Part shown: piece by piece, positions 7,285 to 7,631 of the stretch
Position numbering within the stretch: position 1 is the stretch's first letter
Layout of the letters: the number at the start of each line of letters is the position of its first letter
Notes under the pieces: generated by a model
What the model was told of the DNA's origin: nothing
Database searches by the model: none
What the model saw: only the letters and a program-made list of their open reading frames with translations
Source of the DNA: Bacteroidota bacterium
Lineage (GTDB): Bacteria > Bacteroidota > Ignavibacteria > Ignavibacteriales > Ignavibacteriaceae
Length of the DNA stretch: 7,631 nucleotides
Assembly: GCA_021790055.1 (NCBI GenBank)
Contig: JAJYIL010000136.1
Coordinates: 1-7,631, forward strand
Direction: 5' to 3'
Program-made: the position numbers and the translations under genes

Positions 7285-7451
7285 ATGCCGGAAAAAAGAG
7301 TTAACATACAAATAGACTATATTCATTTGTAATTAGTGTACCGCCGAAAGTAACAACATCGAAAGCAATGGGAGTATTGAAAGGAAAGACAGCGATATGA
7401 ATATTCAAGAGTTATCCAAAACTAAAGAAGCCATATTGGAAAAATATTTTT
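7285..7451 (+). pseudogene. tnpA: Degenerate IS200/IS605-family TnpA (Y1 HUH transposase) remnant
   Basis: TnpA nicks and joins single-stranded DNA to move IS200/IS605 elements. Here only a middle piece survives in two frames. Frame 1 (7285-7329) reads MPEKRVNIQIDYIHL and then TAA. It matches the region before and over the HUH motif, but the first metal-binding histidine is Tyr (YIH instead of HIH). After a shift, frame 3 (7338-7397) reads VPPKVTTSKAMGVLKGKTAI. A TGA at 7398-7400 sits where the family has Arg (a CGA to TGA change would explain it). The frame then continues IFKSYPKLKKPYWKNIF to 7451, matching the family's LKKPYWGNHF. The match stops there: the segment with the catalytic tyrosine is missing. 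Frame 1 is open back to 7180 without a start codon, and I cannot align that upstream part. The relic is inactive. The motif order makes the family call fairly firm, though no search was run. Confidence 0.75.
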
Positions 7452-7492
7452 CAGAGTTCGCACAGAGCACCACAGAGCGGCAAGCTTCAATT

Positions 7493-7507
7493 TCCACCGA
7501 AGGTGGA
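7493..7507. repeat. Perfect small hairpin downstream of the transposase relic
   Basis: TCCACC and GGTGGA form a six-base stem with a GAA loop. It lies about 40 bases after the end of recognisable TnpA sequence. It may be the trace of an element end, or an independent intergenic hairpin. No T-run follows, so it is not an obvious terminator. Confidence 0.45.
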
Positions 7508-7519
7508 TAAGCCTTTAGC

Positions 7520-7572
7520 TCAAGAAATTCAAAATGAAAAATTTAAAATTAAAAGCACAAAAAATTTCTTGA
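7520..7572. repeat. 10-bp inverted repeat around an AT-rich spacer
   Basis: TCAAGAAATT (7520-7529) and AATTTCTTGA (7563-7572) are exact reverse complements, separated by 33 bases of almost pure A/T sequence. The right arm runs into the TTGACA box at 7569-7574. This could be an operator-like or structural site for the gene beyond the right edge; in such AT-rich DNA chance is a real alternative. Confidence 0.45.
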
Positions 7573-7596
7573 CATAAAAAGCAAATAATTTAATTG
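7569..7596 (+). promoter_or_regulatory. Possible plus-strand promoter for a gene beyond the window
   Basis: TTGACA (7569-7574) is a perfect -35 hexamer. The sequence 15-17 bases further on (TTTAATTG region, 7589-7596) is only a weak match to a -10 box and a partial match to the Bacteroidota TAnnTTTG box. An ATG at 7627-7629 could be the start it serves. Support rests mainly on the -35. Confidence 0.35.
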
Positions 7597-7631
7597 CAGC
7601 ATAACAGAGAGCGAAAAGTAAAAACTATGTG

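Larger units (their letters stand above)
7202..7631. other. Gene-free, AT-rich stretch with a transposase relic and small repeats
   Basis: I find no intact gene here on either strand. It holds a decayed IS200/IS605 transposase (7285-7451), a hairpin on each side of it, two CACAGAGC copies (7461-7468 and 7471-7478), a low-complexity A/T stretch (about 7527-7565), a 10-bp inverted repeat and a TTGACA box. An ATG at 7627-7629 may begin a plus-strand gene beyond the right edge, but only five bases of it would be visible. Confidence 0.6.

Overview
The window holds six protein-coding genes, all on the minus strand, and one broken transposase gene on the plus strand. Moderate-to-low GC, two TTG starts, weak Shine-Dalgarno signals and the protein styles fit the Bacteroidota/Chlorobiota group, perhaps Ignavibacteria. 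That placement is an inference from sequence character, not a search result.

In minus-strand transcription order (high to low coordinates), a promoter near 7171-7200 precedes a major facilitator superfamily transporter (5953-7137). Three bases after it comes a membrane histidine kinase with a seven-helix sensor, PAS, HisKA and HATPase_c domains (4192-5949). These two look like one transcription unit. A 147-base gap follows, filled with short hexamer repeats that fold into inverted repeats. Next is a compact four-gene run: queC and queF, two steps of queuosine (7-deazaguanine) synthesis; glnD, the PII uridylyltransferase/uridylyl-removing enzyme with an HD domain and two ACT domains; and the N-terminal 117 codons of murI (glutamate racemase), cut by the window edge. 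queF and glnD overlap by one base (TAATG), and only 17 bases separate glnD from murI, so co-transcription is likely. The run mixes tRNA modification, nitrogen signalling and cell-wall precursor supply, so it looks like a housekeeping operon rather than a single pathway.

The stretch 7202-7631 has no intact gene. It contains a degenerate IS200/IS605-type TnpA remnant (about 7285-7451, plus strand) with one frameshift, one internal stop, a lost first HUH histidine and no C-terminal tyrosine region. Small hairpins lie on each side of it. Further on are AT-rich sequence, a 10-bp inverted repeat and a perfect TTGACA box that could serve a gene beyond the right edge.

I see no tRNA, rRNA, CRISPR array, riboswitch or defence system. 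The genes are ordinary; the parts most worth a second look are the hidden transposase relic, the hexamer-built inverted repeats and the transporter/kinase pair.
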